Source of the DNA: Sphingomonas faeni
Lineage (GTDB): Bacteria; Pseudomonadota; Alphaproteobacteria; Sphingomonadales; Sphingomonadaceae
DNA: 64,000 nucleotides
Direction of reading: 5' to 3'
NCBI RefSeq assembly: GCF_023195535.1
Contig: NZ_JALPNF010000003.1
Coordinates: forward strand, 372,001 to 436,000
The notes beneath the pieces are model-generated. The model saw nothing but the letters and a program-made list of their open reading frames with translations, did no database searches and was not told the origin of the DNA. Made by a program: the position numbers and the translations under genes. This document shows positions 8,357 to 17,506 of this stretch, in pieces (the first letter of the stretch is position 1; every line of letters begins with the position of its first letter).

Positions 8357-9910
8357 GTGCGTTACGCCTACGCCATTACCAGTGCTCTTCTCCTCGGCGG
8401 CGCGACCGCGACGCTCGCGCTCCAGCCCAGCGGTGCGCAGGTTGCGCAGAACGAACCCGGTGCGATCCAGGCGGTTTCGCCGAAACCCGGCGCGCCGATG
8501 AGCTTCGCCGACATGGTCGCGCGGCTCCAGCCTGCGGTCGTCAATATCTCGACCAAGCAGACGATCGTCCAGAAGCAGCAGGCCAATCCGTTCGCGGGCA
8601 CGCCGTTCGGCGACCTGTTCGGCGGCATGGGCGGCGCGCCGGGCGCGCCCCCGGTGAAGCGCGAAGGCGCCTCGCTCGGCTCCGGCTTCCTGATCTCGCC
8701 CGACGGCTATGTCGTCACCAACAACCACGTGATCTCGCCGGGCGCACAGGGCGCGACGGTCGACTCGATCACGGTGACGCTGAGCGACAAGAAGGAATAT
8801 GTCGCCAAGGTCATCGGCAAGGATCAGGAATCCGATCTCGCACTGCTGAAGATCGACGCGGCCAACCTGCCGTTCGTGAAGTTCGGCGATTCGAACGGCG
8901 CGCGCGTCGGCGACTGGGTCGTCGCGATCGGCGAGCCGTTCGGCCTGGGCGGCACCGTGACCGCGGGTATCGTCTCGGCGATCAACCGCGTCACCGGGCA
9001 GGGCGGCGCCTATGACCGCTTCATCCAGACCGACGCGTCGATCAACCAGGGCAATTCGGGTGGCCCGATGTTCGACCTGAACGGCAACGTGATCGGCGTG
9101 AATTCGCAGATCTTCAGCCAGTCGGGCGGCAATATCGGCATCGGTTTCGCGATCCCCGCAGCCGTCGCCAAGCCGATCATTGCCACCTTCATGAAGGGCG
9201 GCACGATCGAGCGCGGCTATATCGGCGTGCAGTTGCAGCCGGGCGGTACGATCAACGAAGACACCGCCGCGGCGCTGGGCATTCCCAAGAACCAGGGCGA
9301 GCTGATCAACGACGTGACCGCTGGCGGTCCGGCGGCAAAGGCCGGCGTGCGCGCGGGCGACGTAGTCACCAAGGTGAACGGTCAGCCGGTGACGGTCGAC
9401 CAGTCGCTGTCGTACCTCGTCTCGAACGTGAAGCCCGGCCAGACCGCGCGCCTCGATATCCTGCGCAACGGTAAGCCGACTACCGCCAACGTGGTCGTCG
9501 TTCCCCGGCCGAGCGCTGACAAGCTGGCGGCGACGCTGGGCGGAGACGCGCAGGGCTTCGGTGGTGACGACAGCGATGACGGCGACGATTCCGGCACGAC
9601 CGCGGCACCGACGGCCGGCGCGGCGCTCGGTATCGGCGTACAGCCGCTTACCCCGGCGATCGCACAGGCGGTTGGCGTGGAGCCCGGCACGCAGGGCGTC
9701 GTCATTGCCGTGGTCGCGCAGACCAGCGATGCGTATGGTAAGCTCAAGCGTGGCGATGTCATCATGTCGGTCAACGGTACGCCGGTGCGTACCTCTGCCG
9801 ACGTTCAGACCGCAGTGACGACCGCCAAGTCCGCCGGGCGCCCGCAGGTCCTGCTGCAGGTCAAGCGTGCCCGTGGTCCGGCGCAGTTCCTGCCGGTCAA
9901 GATCAAGTAA
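8357..9910 (+). CDS. degP: Periplasmic Do/Deg-family serine endoprotease
   Basis: Degrades or holds misfolded envelope proteins. At 517 residues it has a signal peptide (MRYAYAITSALLLGGATATLA) and a trypsin-like domain with an apparent triad H124 (TNNHVI), D160 (ESDLALL) and S234 (GNSGGP). Two PDZ domains follow, at about 290-385 and 425-510, separated by an acidic linker. The start is GTG 8357 with GAGAGGA upstream. The gene ends just before a strong intrinsic terminator. Whether it corresponds to DegP, DegQ or MucD cannot be settled from the sequence. Confidence 0.93.
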   Translation: MRYAYAITSALLLGGATATLALQPSGAQVAQNEPGAIQAVSPKPGAPMSFADMVARLQPAVVNISTKQTIVQKQQANPFAGTPFGDLFGGMGGAPGAPPVKREGASLGSGFLISPDGYVVTNNHVISPGAQGATVDSITVTLSDKKEYVAKVIGKDQESDLALLKIDAANLPFVKFGDSNGARVGDWVVAIGEPFGLGGTVTAGIVSAINRVTGQGGAYDRFIQTDASINQGNSGGPMFDLNGNVIGVNSQIFSQSGGNIGIGFAIPAAVAKPIIATFMKGGTIERGYIGVQLQPGGTINEDTAAALGIPKNQGELINDVTAGGPAAKAGVRAGDVVTKVNGQPVTVDQSLSYLVSNVKPGQTARLDILRNGKPTTANVVVVPRPSADKLAATLGGDAQGFGGDDSDDGDDSGTTAAPTAGAALGIGVQPLTPAIAQAVGVEPGTQGVVIAVVAQTSDAYGKLKRGDVIMSVNGTPVRTSADVQTAVTTAKSAGRPQVLLQVKRARGPAQFLPVKIK

Positions 9911-9933
9911 GACTCGACCGACCTATTGATCTC

Positions 9934-9974
9934 AAAGGACCGTCGCTCACCCGAGCGGCGGTCCTTTTTCTTTG
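9934..9974 (+). terminator. Rho-independent terminator after degP
   Basis: A 14-bp stem (AAAGGACCGTCGCT against AGCGGCGGTCCTTT, one wobble pair) with a six-base loop at 9948-9953, followed by a T-rich run. It lies 24 bases after the degP stop codon. Confidence 0.9.
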
Positions 9975-10020
9975 CATCGTGCGGGGATAGGGTCAGCACC
10001 GGATACAGAGGACGAGACCC

Positions 10021-11664
10021 ATGACCGACGGCATCTTCATCGGCGCAAGCGTGGACGGCAAGCCGCAGACGCTCGAATTGAAGCGCGCCAACCGCCACGG
10101 CCTGATCGCGGGCGCGACCGGTACCGGCAAGACGGTGACGCTGCAGGGCATCATCGAGGGCTTCTCCGCGAACGGCGTGCCGTGCTTCGTCGCCGACGTG
10201 AAGGGCGACCTGTCCGGGCTCGCGATGGCCGGCTCGCCGACCGCCAAGACGCACGCGACATTTGCCGAGCGCGCGAAAGCGATCGGCGACGACACCTGGG
10301 CCTATGCCGACAACCCGGTGCAGTTCTGGGACCTGTTCGGCGAGCAGGGCCATCCGATCCGCACCACGATCAGCGAGATGGGGCCGCTGCTGTTGTCGCG
10401 GCTGATGGACCTCAACGAGGTTCAGGAGGGCGTGCTGACGATCGCCTTCCACGTCGCCGACAAGGAGGGGCTGCTGCTGATCGACCTCGACGATCTCCAG
10501 GCGATGCTGACCGAATGCGCCGGGCGTGCGGACGAGCTGACGGTGACGTACGGCAACGTCTCGAAGCAGTCGATCGGTGCGATCCAGCGCTCGCTGCTCC
10601 AGTTGCGTACGCAGGGCGCGGAGAATTTCTTCGGCGAGCCGGCGCTGGAGATGAACGACTTCATCGGCGTCGACGATCGGGGGAGGGGGATCGTCAACAT
10701 CCTCGCCGCCGACAAGCTGATGGCCTCGCCGAAACTGTATGCGACCTTCCTGCTGTGGCTGATGAGCGAGCTGTTCGAGCATCTTCCCGAGGTCGGCGAT
10801 CCCGACAAGCCGGTGCTGTGCTTCTTCTTCGACGAGGCGCATCTGCTGTTCGACGAGGCGCCCAAGGCGCTGCTGGAGAAGATCGAGCAGGTCGTCCGGC
10901 TGATCCGCTCGAAGGGCGTCGGCGTGTATTTCATCACCCAGAACCCGATCGATATCCCCGACACGGTGGCGGGGCAGCTCGGCAACCGCGTCCAGCATGC
11001 GCTGCGTGCGTTCACGCCGCGCGATCAGGCGGCGGTGCGATCTGCAGCGGAGACGTTCCGCGCGAACCCCGGCGTTGATGTCGCGACGATCATCACCGAG
11101 CTGAAGGTCGGCGAGGCGCTCGTGTCGCTGCTCCAGGCGGACGGCGCGCCGACGCCGGTCGAGCGCACGCTGATCAAGCCGCCTGCCTCGCGCGTCGGTC
11201 CGATCACGGCCGCCGAGCGGAAGGTGATGATCGAGACCGATGCGGTCGGCGCGAAATACGACATGCTGGTCGACCGCGAGTCGGCCGAGGAACTGCTCGC
11301 GGCTAAGACGCAGGAAGCTAGCGCCGCCGCGGCCGAGGCGAAGGCGACGACCGAGGCGGAGAAGGCTGCGGCCGCGCAGGCGAAGCTCGATGCGAAGGCG
11401 GCGAAAGAGGCCGAGCGGGCTCGGGTTGCAGAACAGCGCGAGGCGGATCGCCAGCAACGCGAAGCGGACCGCGGGGCTGCGAACTCGCCCTGGACCAAGA
11501 TGGCATCGTCGGCGACGCGCGCGGCGAGTTCGTCGATCGGCCGGCAGGTAGCGAACGAGATCGGCAAGCAGGTGTTCGGCACCAAATCGCGACGGTCGTC
11601 GACGGGCGGTGGCTTGGTCGGCACGGTCCTGCGCGGGGTTTTAGGCGGGCTGTTCCGGGGGTAG
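10021..11664 (+). CDS. HerA/YjgR-type helicase-like ATPase (DUF853 family)
   Basis: A 547-residue P-loop ATPase with Walker A GATGTGKT at about residues 36-43, FVADVKGDLSGLA, and a Walker B FFFDEAHLLFDEAP near 270. This is the pattern of the HerA-like DUF853/YjgR family, whose role is not firmly established. After about residue 430 the protein becomes an Ala/Glu/Lys-rich probable coiled coil (EAKATTEAEKAAAAQ). It ends with a basic Gly-rich tail (GGGLVGTVLRGVLGGLFRG) that may be amphipathic. It is a single gene between a terminator and a P1 repeat. Confidence 0.9.
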   Translation: MTDGIFIGASVDGKPQTLELKRANRHGLIAGATGTGKTVTLQGIIEGFSANGVPCFVADVKGDLSGLAMAGSPTAKTHATFAERAKAIGDDTWAYADNPVQFWDLFGEQGHPIRTTISEMGPLLLSRLMDLNEVQEGVLTIAFHVADKEGLLLIDLDDLQAMLTECAGRADELTVTYGNVSKQSIGAIQRSLLQLRTQGAENFFGEPALEMNDFIGVDDRGRGIVNILAADKLMASPKLYATFLLWLMSELFEHLPEVGDPDKPVLCFFFDEAHLLFDEAPKALLEKIEQVVRLIRSKGVGVYFITQNPIDIPDTVAGQLGNRVQHALRAFTPRDQAAVRSAAETFRANPGVDVATIITELKVGEALVSLLQADGAPTPVERTLIKPPASRVGPITAAERKVMIETDAVGAKYDMLVDRESAEELLAAKTQEASAAAAEAKATTEAEKAAAAQAKLDAKAAKEAERARVAEQREADRQQREADRGAANSPWTKMASSATRAASSSIGRQVANEIGKQVFGTKSRRSSTGGGLVGTVLRGVLGGLFRG

Positions 11665-11710
11665 ACTGCCTCCATGATTGGGGGCGGGCAGCCACCCGCC
11701 CCAACCAAAC

Positions 11711-11818
11711 ACCACCCCGGCGAAGGCCGGGGCCCAATTGGGTGACTGAGGTAACGGCGGACGGCGCTCCGTTACATCGACCTTCCCATTTGGGCCCCGG
11801 CCTCCGCCGGGGTGGTGG
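11711..11818. repeat. Intergenic palindrome, family P1 (copy 2)
   Basis: CACCCCGGCGAAGGCCGGGG with CCCAATTGGG faces CCATTTGGGCCCCGGC and CTCCGCCGGGGTGG across a loop containing GTAACGGCGGACGGCGCTCC. It lies between two plus-strand genes and ends about 25 bp before the next start codon. Confidence 0.88.
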
Positions 11819-11842
11819 TCAGGCCATTCAAGGAGCCAAGCG

Positions 11843-13087
11843 ATGTCCCTCGATTTCGAATCCACCACCGACTGGGCCCCGACCGACTGGGCCACTATCG
11901 GCGAGGACAGCCTCGACGACGCGATCACGCTCCGTCGTGCGATCCACGCCGATCCCGAGGTCGGCCTTCACTGCCCCCGCACATCGGACAAGGTGAAGGC
12001 CGCGCTCGCTGGCCTCCCGCTGGAAATCCGCGAGGGCACCTCCACCACGGGCTTCGTCGCGATACTGCGCGGCGGGCGCGGCGGCACCGCCGGCGGCAAC
12101 GGTCGCACGGTGTTGCTGCGCGGCGACATGGACGCGCTGCCGATGCAGGAGGAGACCGGCCTGCCGTTCGCCTCGAAGATCAACGGCGCTATGCACGCCT
12201 GCGGCCATGATTCGCACACGGCGATGCTCGTCGGCGCGGCCAAGGCACTCTGCGCACGTCGCGACGAACTCCCCGGCACAGTCGTCTTCATGTTCCAGCC
12301 CGGCGAAGAGGGCCATCACGGCGCGCGGCACATGATCGCCGACGGCCTGCTCGACGCCCCGCTGCCCGAGGCCGGGTTCGCGCTCCACATCTCGCCGAAC
12401 ATGCCGATGGGCCATGTCGTCAGCCGCGCGGGTACGCTGATGGCGTCGACCGACACGTTGCGCGCGACGATCACCGGCCGCGGCGGGCATGCCGCGATGC
12501 CGCACGACTGCCTCGATCCGCTGCCGATCGCCTGCGAGATCGTCACCGCCTTGCAGACCTATGTCGCTCGGCAGGTGGCCGTTACCGACCCTGCAGTGCT
12601 GTCGATCACCAAGCTCAATGCCGGGTCCGCGCACAACGTCATCCCGTCGACCGTCGAGATGCTCGGCACGATGCGGACGCTGTCGGAGCGGACGCGCGAG
12701 CAGGTGCGCGCGGCGTTCATCCGCATGGTCGAGGGGATCGCCGCGGCGCACGGCGCGGTCGGAACGCCGACGATCGAGGAAGGCTATCCGGTCACCGTCA
12801 ACGACGAGCGCGCCACCGACCTGATGAAGGCATGCGCGACCGCGATCGGCGGCGAGGGCGCGTATCAGGTGATGCCGCCGATGATGGGGGCGGAGGACTT
12901 CTCCTACGTGCTTCAGAAACTGCCGGGCGCGATGGCGTTCATCGGCGCGGCGCCAGAGGGCAGCGATCCGCGCACCAACCCGCCGCTGCACAACACGAAG
13001 ATGACGATCGACGAGCGCGTGATGGCGCATGGGATCGCGATGCACTGCGCGGTGGCGGAGCGGTTTTTGGCAAACGGCTTCGACTGA
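11843..13087 (+). CDS. M20-family amidohydrolase (hippurate/N-acyl-amino-acid hydrolase type)
   Basis: A zinc-dependent peptidase-like enzyme cleaving N-acyl or amide bonds. At 414 residues it has the signature RGDMDALPMQEETGLPF and then HACGHDSHTAMLVGAA, which supply metal ligands; FQPGEEGHHGARHMI gives the catalytic Glu region. A dimerisation lid lies in the middle and a late HNTKMTIDE-type C-terminus closes the fold. ATG 11843 has AAGGAG eight bases upstream. The substrate cannot be read from the sequence; no signal peptide is visible. Confidence 0.92.
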   Translation: MSLDFESTTDWAPTDWATIGEDSLDDAITLRRAIHADPEVGLHCPRTSDKVKAALAGLPLEIREGTSTTGFVAILRGGRGGTAGGNGRTVLLRGDMDALPMQEETGLPFASKINGAMHACGHDSHTAMLVGAAKALCARRDELPGTVVFMFQPGEEGHHGARHMIADGLLDAPLPEAGFALHISPNMPMGHVVSRAGTLMASTDTLRATITGRGGHAAMPHDCLDPLPIACEIVTALQTYVARQVAVTDPAVLSITKLNAGSAHNVIPSTVEMLGTMRTLSERTREQVRAAFIRMVEGIAAAHGAVGTPTIEEGYPVTVNDERATDLMKACATAIGGEGAYQVMPPMMGAEDFSYVLQKLPGAMAFIGAAPEGSDPRTNPPLHNTKMTIDERVMAHGIAMHCAVAERFLANGFD

Positions 13088-13118
13088 GGCTGTTTTGGAA
13101 GACGTCGCCTACTACACC

Positions 13119-13200
13119 GTCATCCTGACGAAAGTCAGGACCCAGAATTGCGGGCGATACCGCATTTGGCTCTGGGTCCTGACTTTCGTCAGGATGACGG
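13119..13200. repeat. Intergenic palindrome, family P2 variant
   Basis: Arms GTCATCCTGACGAAAGTCAGG and its reverse complement enclose a GGACCCAGA / TCTGGGTCC inner stem. It has the same architecture as the other P2 copies (GTCATCCCAGCGAAAGCTGGG) but with different stem bases, as if compensating changes had occurred. It lies between convergent genes. Confidence 0.85.
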
Positions 13201-13237
13201 CAGGGCCTAGGCTTCCGCCCGATACCGCCGCCGTGCT

Positions 13238-14353
13238 TTAACTAAGAGCCCGCGTGGTCCCGGCGTACTTCGCCACCGCCGCCGCGGCCGCCTGGATCAG
13301 CTTCTGCCGCTCCGGCATCGGCCGGATCGTATCGCCGATCATCACCGCGATCGCATAGCGACGCCCATCCGGCGCGGTCAGCAGGCCGACGTCGTTGAAC
13401 CCCGCATTGCGTCGCCCGAGGTCCTGGCCGGTGCCGGTCTTGTGCGCGATCTCCCAGCCGCCGGGGAGCGCGGCGCGCAGGCGGGCGCGGCCGGTGACCG
13501 AACGTCCCATCGTGTCGAGCAGGATCTTGGTCGAGGTTTCGGACAAGATATCGCCCTTCGCCAGCCGGGCAATCGCATCGGCGATCGCGATCGGGGCGGC
13601 GCCATCGGGCGGATTGCGGACATACGCGTTCATCGCAGCCTCGCGCACGGCCGGCGACAGCCGATTGCGCGCCGTCATGAAGCCGCCGTTGACCGCATAG
13701 GAGGGCTGCCAGACCAGCCCCGCCGTGCCGCTCTGCAACAGTCGCTCGCCCGGCCCGAACCGGATCGCACCAAGCTGTTTCCGCGCGATCATCGACCGCA
13801 CCGCGGACGGCCCGCCGACCCGCGTGAGCAACCGGTCGTTCGCGGTATTGTCGCTATGCGTTAGCGCGCGGGTCAGCAGTGCGCCGACGGTCGTGCGATA
13901 GCCATCGCCCTTCACCAGGATCGCGATCGGCTGGTGGAACAGCGTCAGGTCTTGCGGGCGGACGACGATCGGTTCGTCTAGGCGGATCTTGCCCTGATCG
14001 CGCAGGTCCATGACGGTGAGCGCGACCCACAGCTTGCTGACCGACTGTTGCGGCAGCAACTGGCGCCCCCCGGCCTCGACCGTCCAGCCATCGTCGACCG
14101 CGCGGACGGCGATGCCGGCCTTGCCCTGGAAGCCGCTCTGCAATTCGGAGATCGCGTTGATCAGGCTGGCGGGCGCGGGGCGCGGGGTCCGCGGCAGTGG
14201 CGGCGGCACCGGGATCGAGACGACCCCCCCGGCCTGCTGCATCGGGGTGACCGCCGGTGGGCTCGGCCGCGACGCCGATCCGCATCCAGCGAGCGCCACG
14301 CCGAAGAGAGTGGTTGCCAGAAGCCGCTTGAACGCACTCGCCGATGTCATCAT
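13238..14353 (-). CDS. Class A beta-lactamase-like serine hydrolase lipoprotein
   Basis: A 371-residue protein with a lipoprotein signal (LLATTLFGVALAGC). Penicillin-binding fold motifs appear in order: SVSK (SxxK nucleophile), SDN, and HKTGT. A GERLLQ segment lies about 34 residues after SDN, where class A enzymes have the ExxLN loop; Asn would be replaced by Gln. The region between signal and domain is Pro-rich. ATG 14353 (or 14350) is chosen because it places the signal peptide first; the longer frame adds an unlikely Arg-rich extension. It may hydrolyse beta-lactams or act on peptidoglycan; the sequence does not decide. Confidence 0.85.
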   Translation of the reverse strand: MMTSASAFKRLLATTLFGVALAGCGSASRPSPPAVTPMQQAGGVVSIPVPPPLPRTPRPAPASLINAISELQSGFQGKAGIAVRAVDDGWTVEAGGRQLLPQQSVSKLWVALTVMDLRDQGKIRLDEPIVVRPQDLTLFHQPIAILVKGDGYRTTVGALLTRALTHSDNTANDRLLTRVGGPSAVRSMIARKQLGAIRFGPGERLLQSGTAGLVWQPSYAVNGGFMTARNRLSPAVREAAMNAYVRNPPDGAAPIAIADAIARLAKGDILSETSTKILLDTMGRSVTGRARLRAALPGGWEIAHKTGTGQDLGRRNAGFNDVGLLTAPDGRRYAIAVMIGDTIRPMPERQKLIQAAAAAVAKYAGTTRALS

Positions 14354-14468
14354 GGATTGAACGCCCTGCACTGGAGCAGCGACCCTTATCCGTTGATCCG
14401 GCGCGGGAAACAGCGCCTGTTCCCCGCTGCGACGAAGCGCGCCGACCGTGCGCCAAGCCGCCCCCATG

Positions 14469-16046
14469 TCAGGGAACGAGAACCGTATCGACCGCGTCGG
14501 GCAGCGTTCCGGGATAATCGAGCGTGAAATGCAGCCCGCGGCTTTCGTGCCGGTGCAGCGCGGACCGTACGATCAGTTCGGCGGTCTGGAGCAGGTTGCG
14601 CAACTCGATCAGGTCGGGGGTGACGCGGAAATGCTGGTAATATTCCGCGACCTCGTCGTTGAGCAATTCGATGCGGTGCTTGGCGCGTTCGAGCCGTTTC
14701 GTGGTGCGGACGATGCCGACGTAATTCCACATGAAACGGCGGATTTCGGTCCAGGTCTGCTTGATGACGACCTCTTCGTCCGAATCCGTGACGCGGCTTT
14801 CGTCCCAGGGGCGGATTGGCGGGGGCGGGGGTAACTTGTCCCAGTTCGCCGCGATGTTGTCCGCCGCCGCCTCGCCGAACACGAAGCATTCGAGCAGCGA
14901 ATTGGACGCGAGGCGGTTGGCGCCGTGCAGGCCGGATTCGGTGCACTCGCCGGCGGCGTACAGGCCGGGAAGGTCGGTCTTGCCATGTTCGTCGATGACG
15001 ATCCCGCCGCAGGTATAGTGCTGCGCGGGAACGACTGGAATCGGCTGGGTCGTCATGTCGATGCCTACCGTCAGCAGCTTCTCGTGGATGTTCGGGAAGT
15101 GATGCCGGATGAATTCGGCGGGCATGTGGCTGATGTCGAGATGGACGTAATCGAGGCCGTAGCGCTTGATCTCGGCATCTATCGCACGCGCGACGATATC
15201 GCGCGGCGCCAGTTCCATCCGCGCGGGGTCGTAATAGGTCATGAAGCGCTTGCCGGTCGACGGGTTGATCAAGCGCCCGCCTTCGCCCCGCACTGCCTCG
15301 GTGATCAGGAAATTCTTGACCTCCAGATTGTAGAGGCAGGTCGGGTGGAACTGCATCATCTCCATGTTCGAGACCCGCGCCCCCGCCCGCCATGCCATCG
15401 CGATGCCGTCTCCGGTCGCGCCGCGGGGTGCGGTCGAGAACAGATATGTGCGGCCGGCGCCGCCGGTCGCGAGGATCGTCGCGCGCGCGGTGTAGAGCGC
15501 GACCCGCTCGGTCTTGCGGTCGACCGCGTAGACCCCCCAGACATTGCCGGCACCCGAATAGCGTTGCTCGTGACGGCCGGTAGCGAGGTCGATCGCGATC
15601 TGGTCGGGGACGAGGGTGATGTTCGGATGCGCTTCGGCGGCTTTCTGGAGCGCCTCCTGGACCGCCCAGCCGGTCGCGTCTGCGACGTGGACTATGCGGC
15701 GGTGCGAGTGGCCGCCTTCGCGTGTGAGGTGCAGCGCGTTGCCTTCGGTCTCGAACGGCACGCCGAGATGCGTCAGGCGCTCGATTGCGGCGGGCGCGCC
15801 TTCGACGACCATCTCGACGACCGCGCGGTCGTTGAGACCGGCGCCTGCGACCATCGTGTCCTCGACATGGTTCTCGAACGTGTCGCCGGGCTCGAGCACG
15901 GCGGCGATCCCGCCTTGCGCCCAGGCGGTCGAGCCTTCGTTCAGCGCGCCCTTGGCGAGCACGGTGACCTTGAAGCGGTCGGCGAGGTTGAGCGCGGCGG
16001 TAAGACCTGCGGCGCCCGAGCCGACGATCAGGATGTCGCTGTTCAT
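14469..16046 (-). CDS. nadB: L-aspartate oxidase
   Basis: A FAD enzyme oxidising aspartate to iminoaspartate, the first step of de novo NAD synthesis. At 525 residues it has a dinucleotide-binding GSGAAGLTAAL near the start, STAWAQGGIAA, GGAGRTYLFSTAP, QFHPTCLY, RGEGGRL, HYTCGGI and a C-terminal helical domain. Its ATG overlaps the stop codon of the ABC ATPase gene by four bases (ATGA), so the two are translationally coupled. nadA and nadC are not in the window. Confidence 0.95.
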   Translation of the reverse strand: MNSDILIVGSGAAGLTAALNLADRFKVTVLAKGALNEGSTAWAQGGIAAVLEPGDTFENHVEDTMVAGAGLNDRAVVEMVVEGAPAAIERLTHLGVPFETEGNALHLTREGGHSHRRIVHVADATGWAVQEALQKAAEAHPNITLVPDQIAIDLATGRHEQRYSGAGNVWGVYAVDRKTERVALYTARATILATGGAGRTYLFSTAPRGATGDGIAMAWRAGARVSNMEMMQFHPTCLYNLEVKNFLITEAVRGEGGRLINPSTGKRFMTYYDPARMELAPRDIVARAIDAEIKRYGLDYVHLDISHMPAEFIRHHFPNIHEKLLTVGIDMTTQPIPVVPAQHYTCGGIVIDEHGKTDLPGLYAAGECTESGLHGANRLASNSLLECFVFGEAAADNIAANWDKLPPPPPIRPWDESRVTDSDEEVVIKQTWTEIRRFMWNYVGIVRTTKRLERAKHRIELLNDEVAEYYQHFRVTPDLIELRNLLQTAELIVRSALHRHESRGLHFTLDYPGTLPDAVDTVLVP

Positions 16047-16981
16047 GCGTTGGCGGCGCGAGTCAGGCTGAGGAAGACGTCTTCCAGATCGGGCTCCTTG
16101 GTCGAGACGTCGACGATGCCGAAGCCGTTGGACTGGATTGCCGCCAGGACTTCGCCAGCGTTCACGCGGTCTTTCTTGTAGGTGATTTCGAGCGTGCGAT
16201 TGCCCATCAGCGTGATCTTCTGGAAGCAGGCGTTGGCGGGGATATCGGTCACGTCGCGGTCGACGGTGACGGCGACGATCTTTTCCTGCGCCTTGCCGAC
16301 CAGTTCGCGCGTGGGTTCGTTGGCGATCAGGCGACCGTTGTTGATGATCGCGATCCGGTCGCAGAGTTCTTCGGCTTCCTCGAGATAATGCGTGGTGAGG
16401 ACGACGGTCACCCCGGCCTGGTTGAGGCTGCGGACATAGGTCCAGAGCTGTTGGCGGAGTTCGATGTCGACGCCCGCGGTCGGCTCGTCGAGGACCAGGA
16501 CGGGGGGTGAGTGGACCATCGCTTTGGCCACCATCAGGCGGCGCTTCATGCCGCCCGACAGCGTGCGGGCATACGCGTGCGCCTTGTCCTCGAGGTGCAC
16601 CGCGCGGAGCAGTTCCATCGTGCGGCGCTTTGCCTTGGGGACGCCGTAGAGCCCGGCCTGGATCTCCAGCGTCTCGAACGGCGAGAAGAAGGGGTCGAAC
16701 AGGATCTCCTGGTTGACGATTCCGATCGACGCCTTGGCGTTGCGCGGGTGCTCGTCGATGTCGAAGCCCCAGATCGCGGCGCTGCCGTCGGTCTTGTTGA
16801 CGAGGCCGGCGAGGATGTTGATGAGCGTCGACTTGCCCGCGCCGTTGGGGCCGAGCAGCCCGAAGATCTGGCCGCGGGGGATATCGAACGTCACATCGTC
16901 GAGCGCGCGTTTCGGCGGCGCCGTGCCGACGGGCGCGTAGGTCTTGCAGAGGTTCTTGATGGCGATCGCGGCTTCGGTCAT
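16043..16981 (-). CDS. ABC transporter ATP-binding protein (ABC-2 / drug-exporter type)
   Basis: A 312-residue ATPase subunit with Walker A GPNGAGKST, signature LSGGMKRRL and Walker B VLVLDEPTAGVD, then the H-loop TTHYLEEAEELCDR. The C-terminal 80 residues resemble the DUF4162-like tail of ABC-2 exporter ATPases. ATG 16981 gives MTEAAIAIKNLCKTY; the longer frame is rejected. No permease gene lies beside it: downstream is nadB (four-base overlap) and upstream is a palindrome followed by a divergent gene. The partner must be elsewhere, or the protein acts with another transporter. Confidence 0.92.
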   Translation of the reverse strand: MTEAAIAIKNLCKTYAPVGTAPPKRALDDVTFDIPRGQIFGLLGPNGAGKSTLINILAGLVNKTDGSAAIWGFDIDEHPRNAKASIGIVNQEILFDPFFSPFETLEIQAGLYGVPKAKRRTMELLRAVHLEDKAHAYARTLSGGMKRRLMVAKAMVHSPPVLVLDEPTAGVDIELRQQLWTYVRSLNQAGVTVVLTTHYLEEAEELCDRIAIINNGRLIANEPTRELVGKAQEKIVAVTVDRDVTDIPANACFQKITLMGNRTLEITYKKDRVNAGEVLAAIQSNGFGIVDVSTKEPDLEDVFLSLTRAANA

Positions 16982-17042
16982 GCCAGCGGCATAGCGGGGC
17001 GTCGCGGGCTGGTCATCCCCTCGGGCGTGGCAAAGAAGATTT

Positions 17043-17186
17043 GTTCGCGCGGAGACGCGGAGACGCGGAGGTGTTGCATCCAGCCTGTCGGTCGGGAGAC
17101 GCAACTGTCTGTTTCGCCGTAGATGATCGGAAGGTCGCTTTGCGACAAGCGTAACACCTCCGCGTCTCCGCGCCTCCGCGTGAACC
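17043..17186. repeat. Intergenic palindrome, family P4
   Basis: The left arm GCGCGGAGACGCGGAGACGCGG and GGTGTTGC pairs with the right arm GTAACACC, CCGCGTCTCCGCGCCTCCGC around an internal region of about 80 bases. It sits between the divergent ABC ATPase and zf-CHCC genes, so it is upstream of both. No second copy is in the window. Confidence 0.8.
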
Positions 17187-17254
17187 CATTCTTCCTTCTA
17201 GCCCACGCCGAAGAAGCAATTGCCCGGCCGGCGCACCCTTGCTATCGCCCCCTC

Positions 17255-17488
17255 ATGCATCCGCCGCTCGAAACCACCCGCGTCACCCACGCTCGCGTCG
17301 CCTGCGACGGCGCCACCGACATTCCCGGCGGTGCAGCGCTCGGCCATCCGCGCGTGTGGTTGCAGATCGACGAGACCGGCTATGTCGATTGCGGCTATTG
17401 CGACCGGCGTTTCATCCTCGTCGGCGGCACGGCCGATGGCGCGGACCAGTCGACATTGCGCGATCACGGGGATGGCGCAGGGCGCTAA
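17255..17488 (+). CDS. Zinc-finger domain protein (zf-CHCC type)
   Basis: A 77-residue protein of the zf-CHCC group, related to the small NDUFS6 subunit of complex I. VACDG supplies a Cys, GHPRVWLQI a His, and [13 protein letters not shown] two Cys: a C-H-C-C zinc site. ATG 17255 gives the natural start [10 protein letters not shown]; the frame remains open upstream but without family-like sequence. It precedes tldD by 18 bp on the same strand, so co-transcription is likely. The family's bacterial role is not settled. Confidence 0.85.
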   Translation: MHPPLETTRVTHARVACDGATDIPGGAALGHPRVWLQIDETGYVDCGYCDRRFILVGGTADGADQSTLRDHGDGAGR

Positions 17489-17506
17489 GCCGCTTATATC
17501 TATCGG

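Noticed and set aside
9805..11457. A 550-codon open frame on the minus strand
   Set aside because: It overlaps degP's end, the terminator and the HerA/YjgR-like ATPase gene. It reads as Arg/Leu-rich with no recognisable fold.
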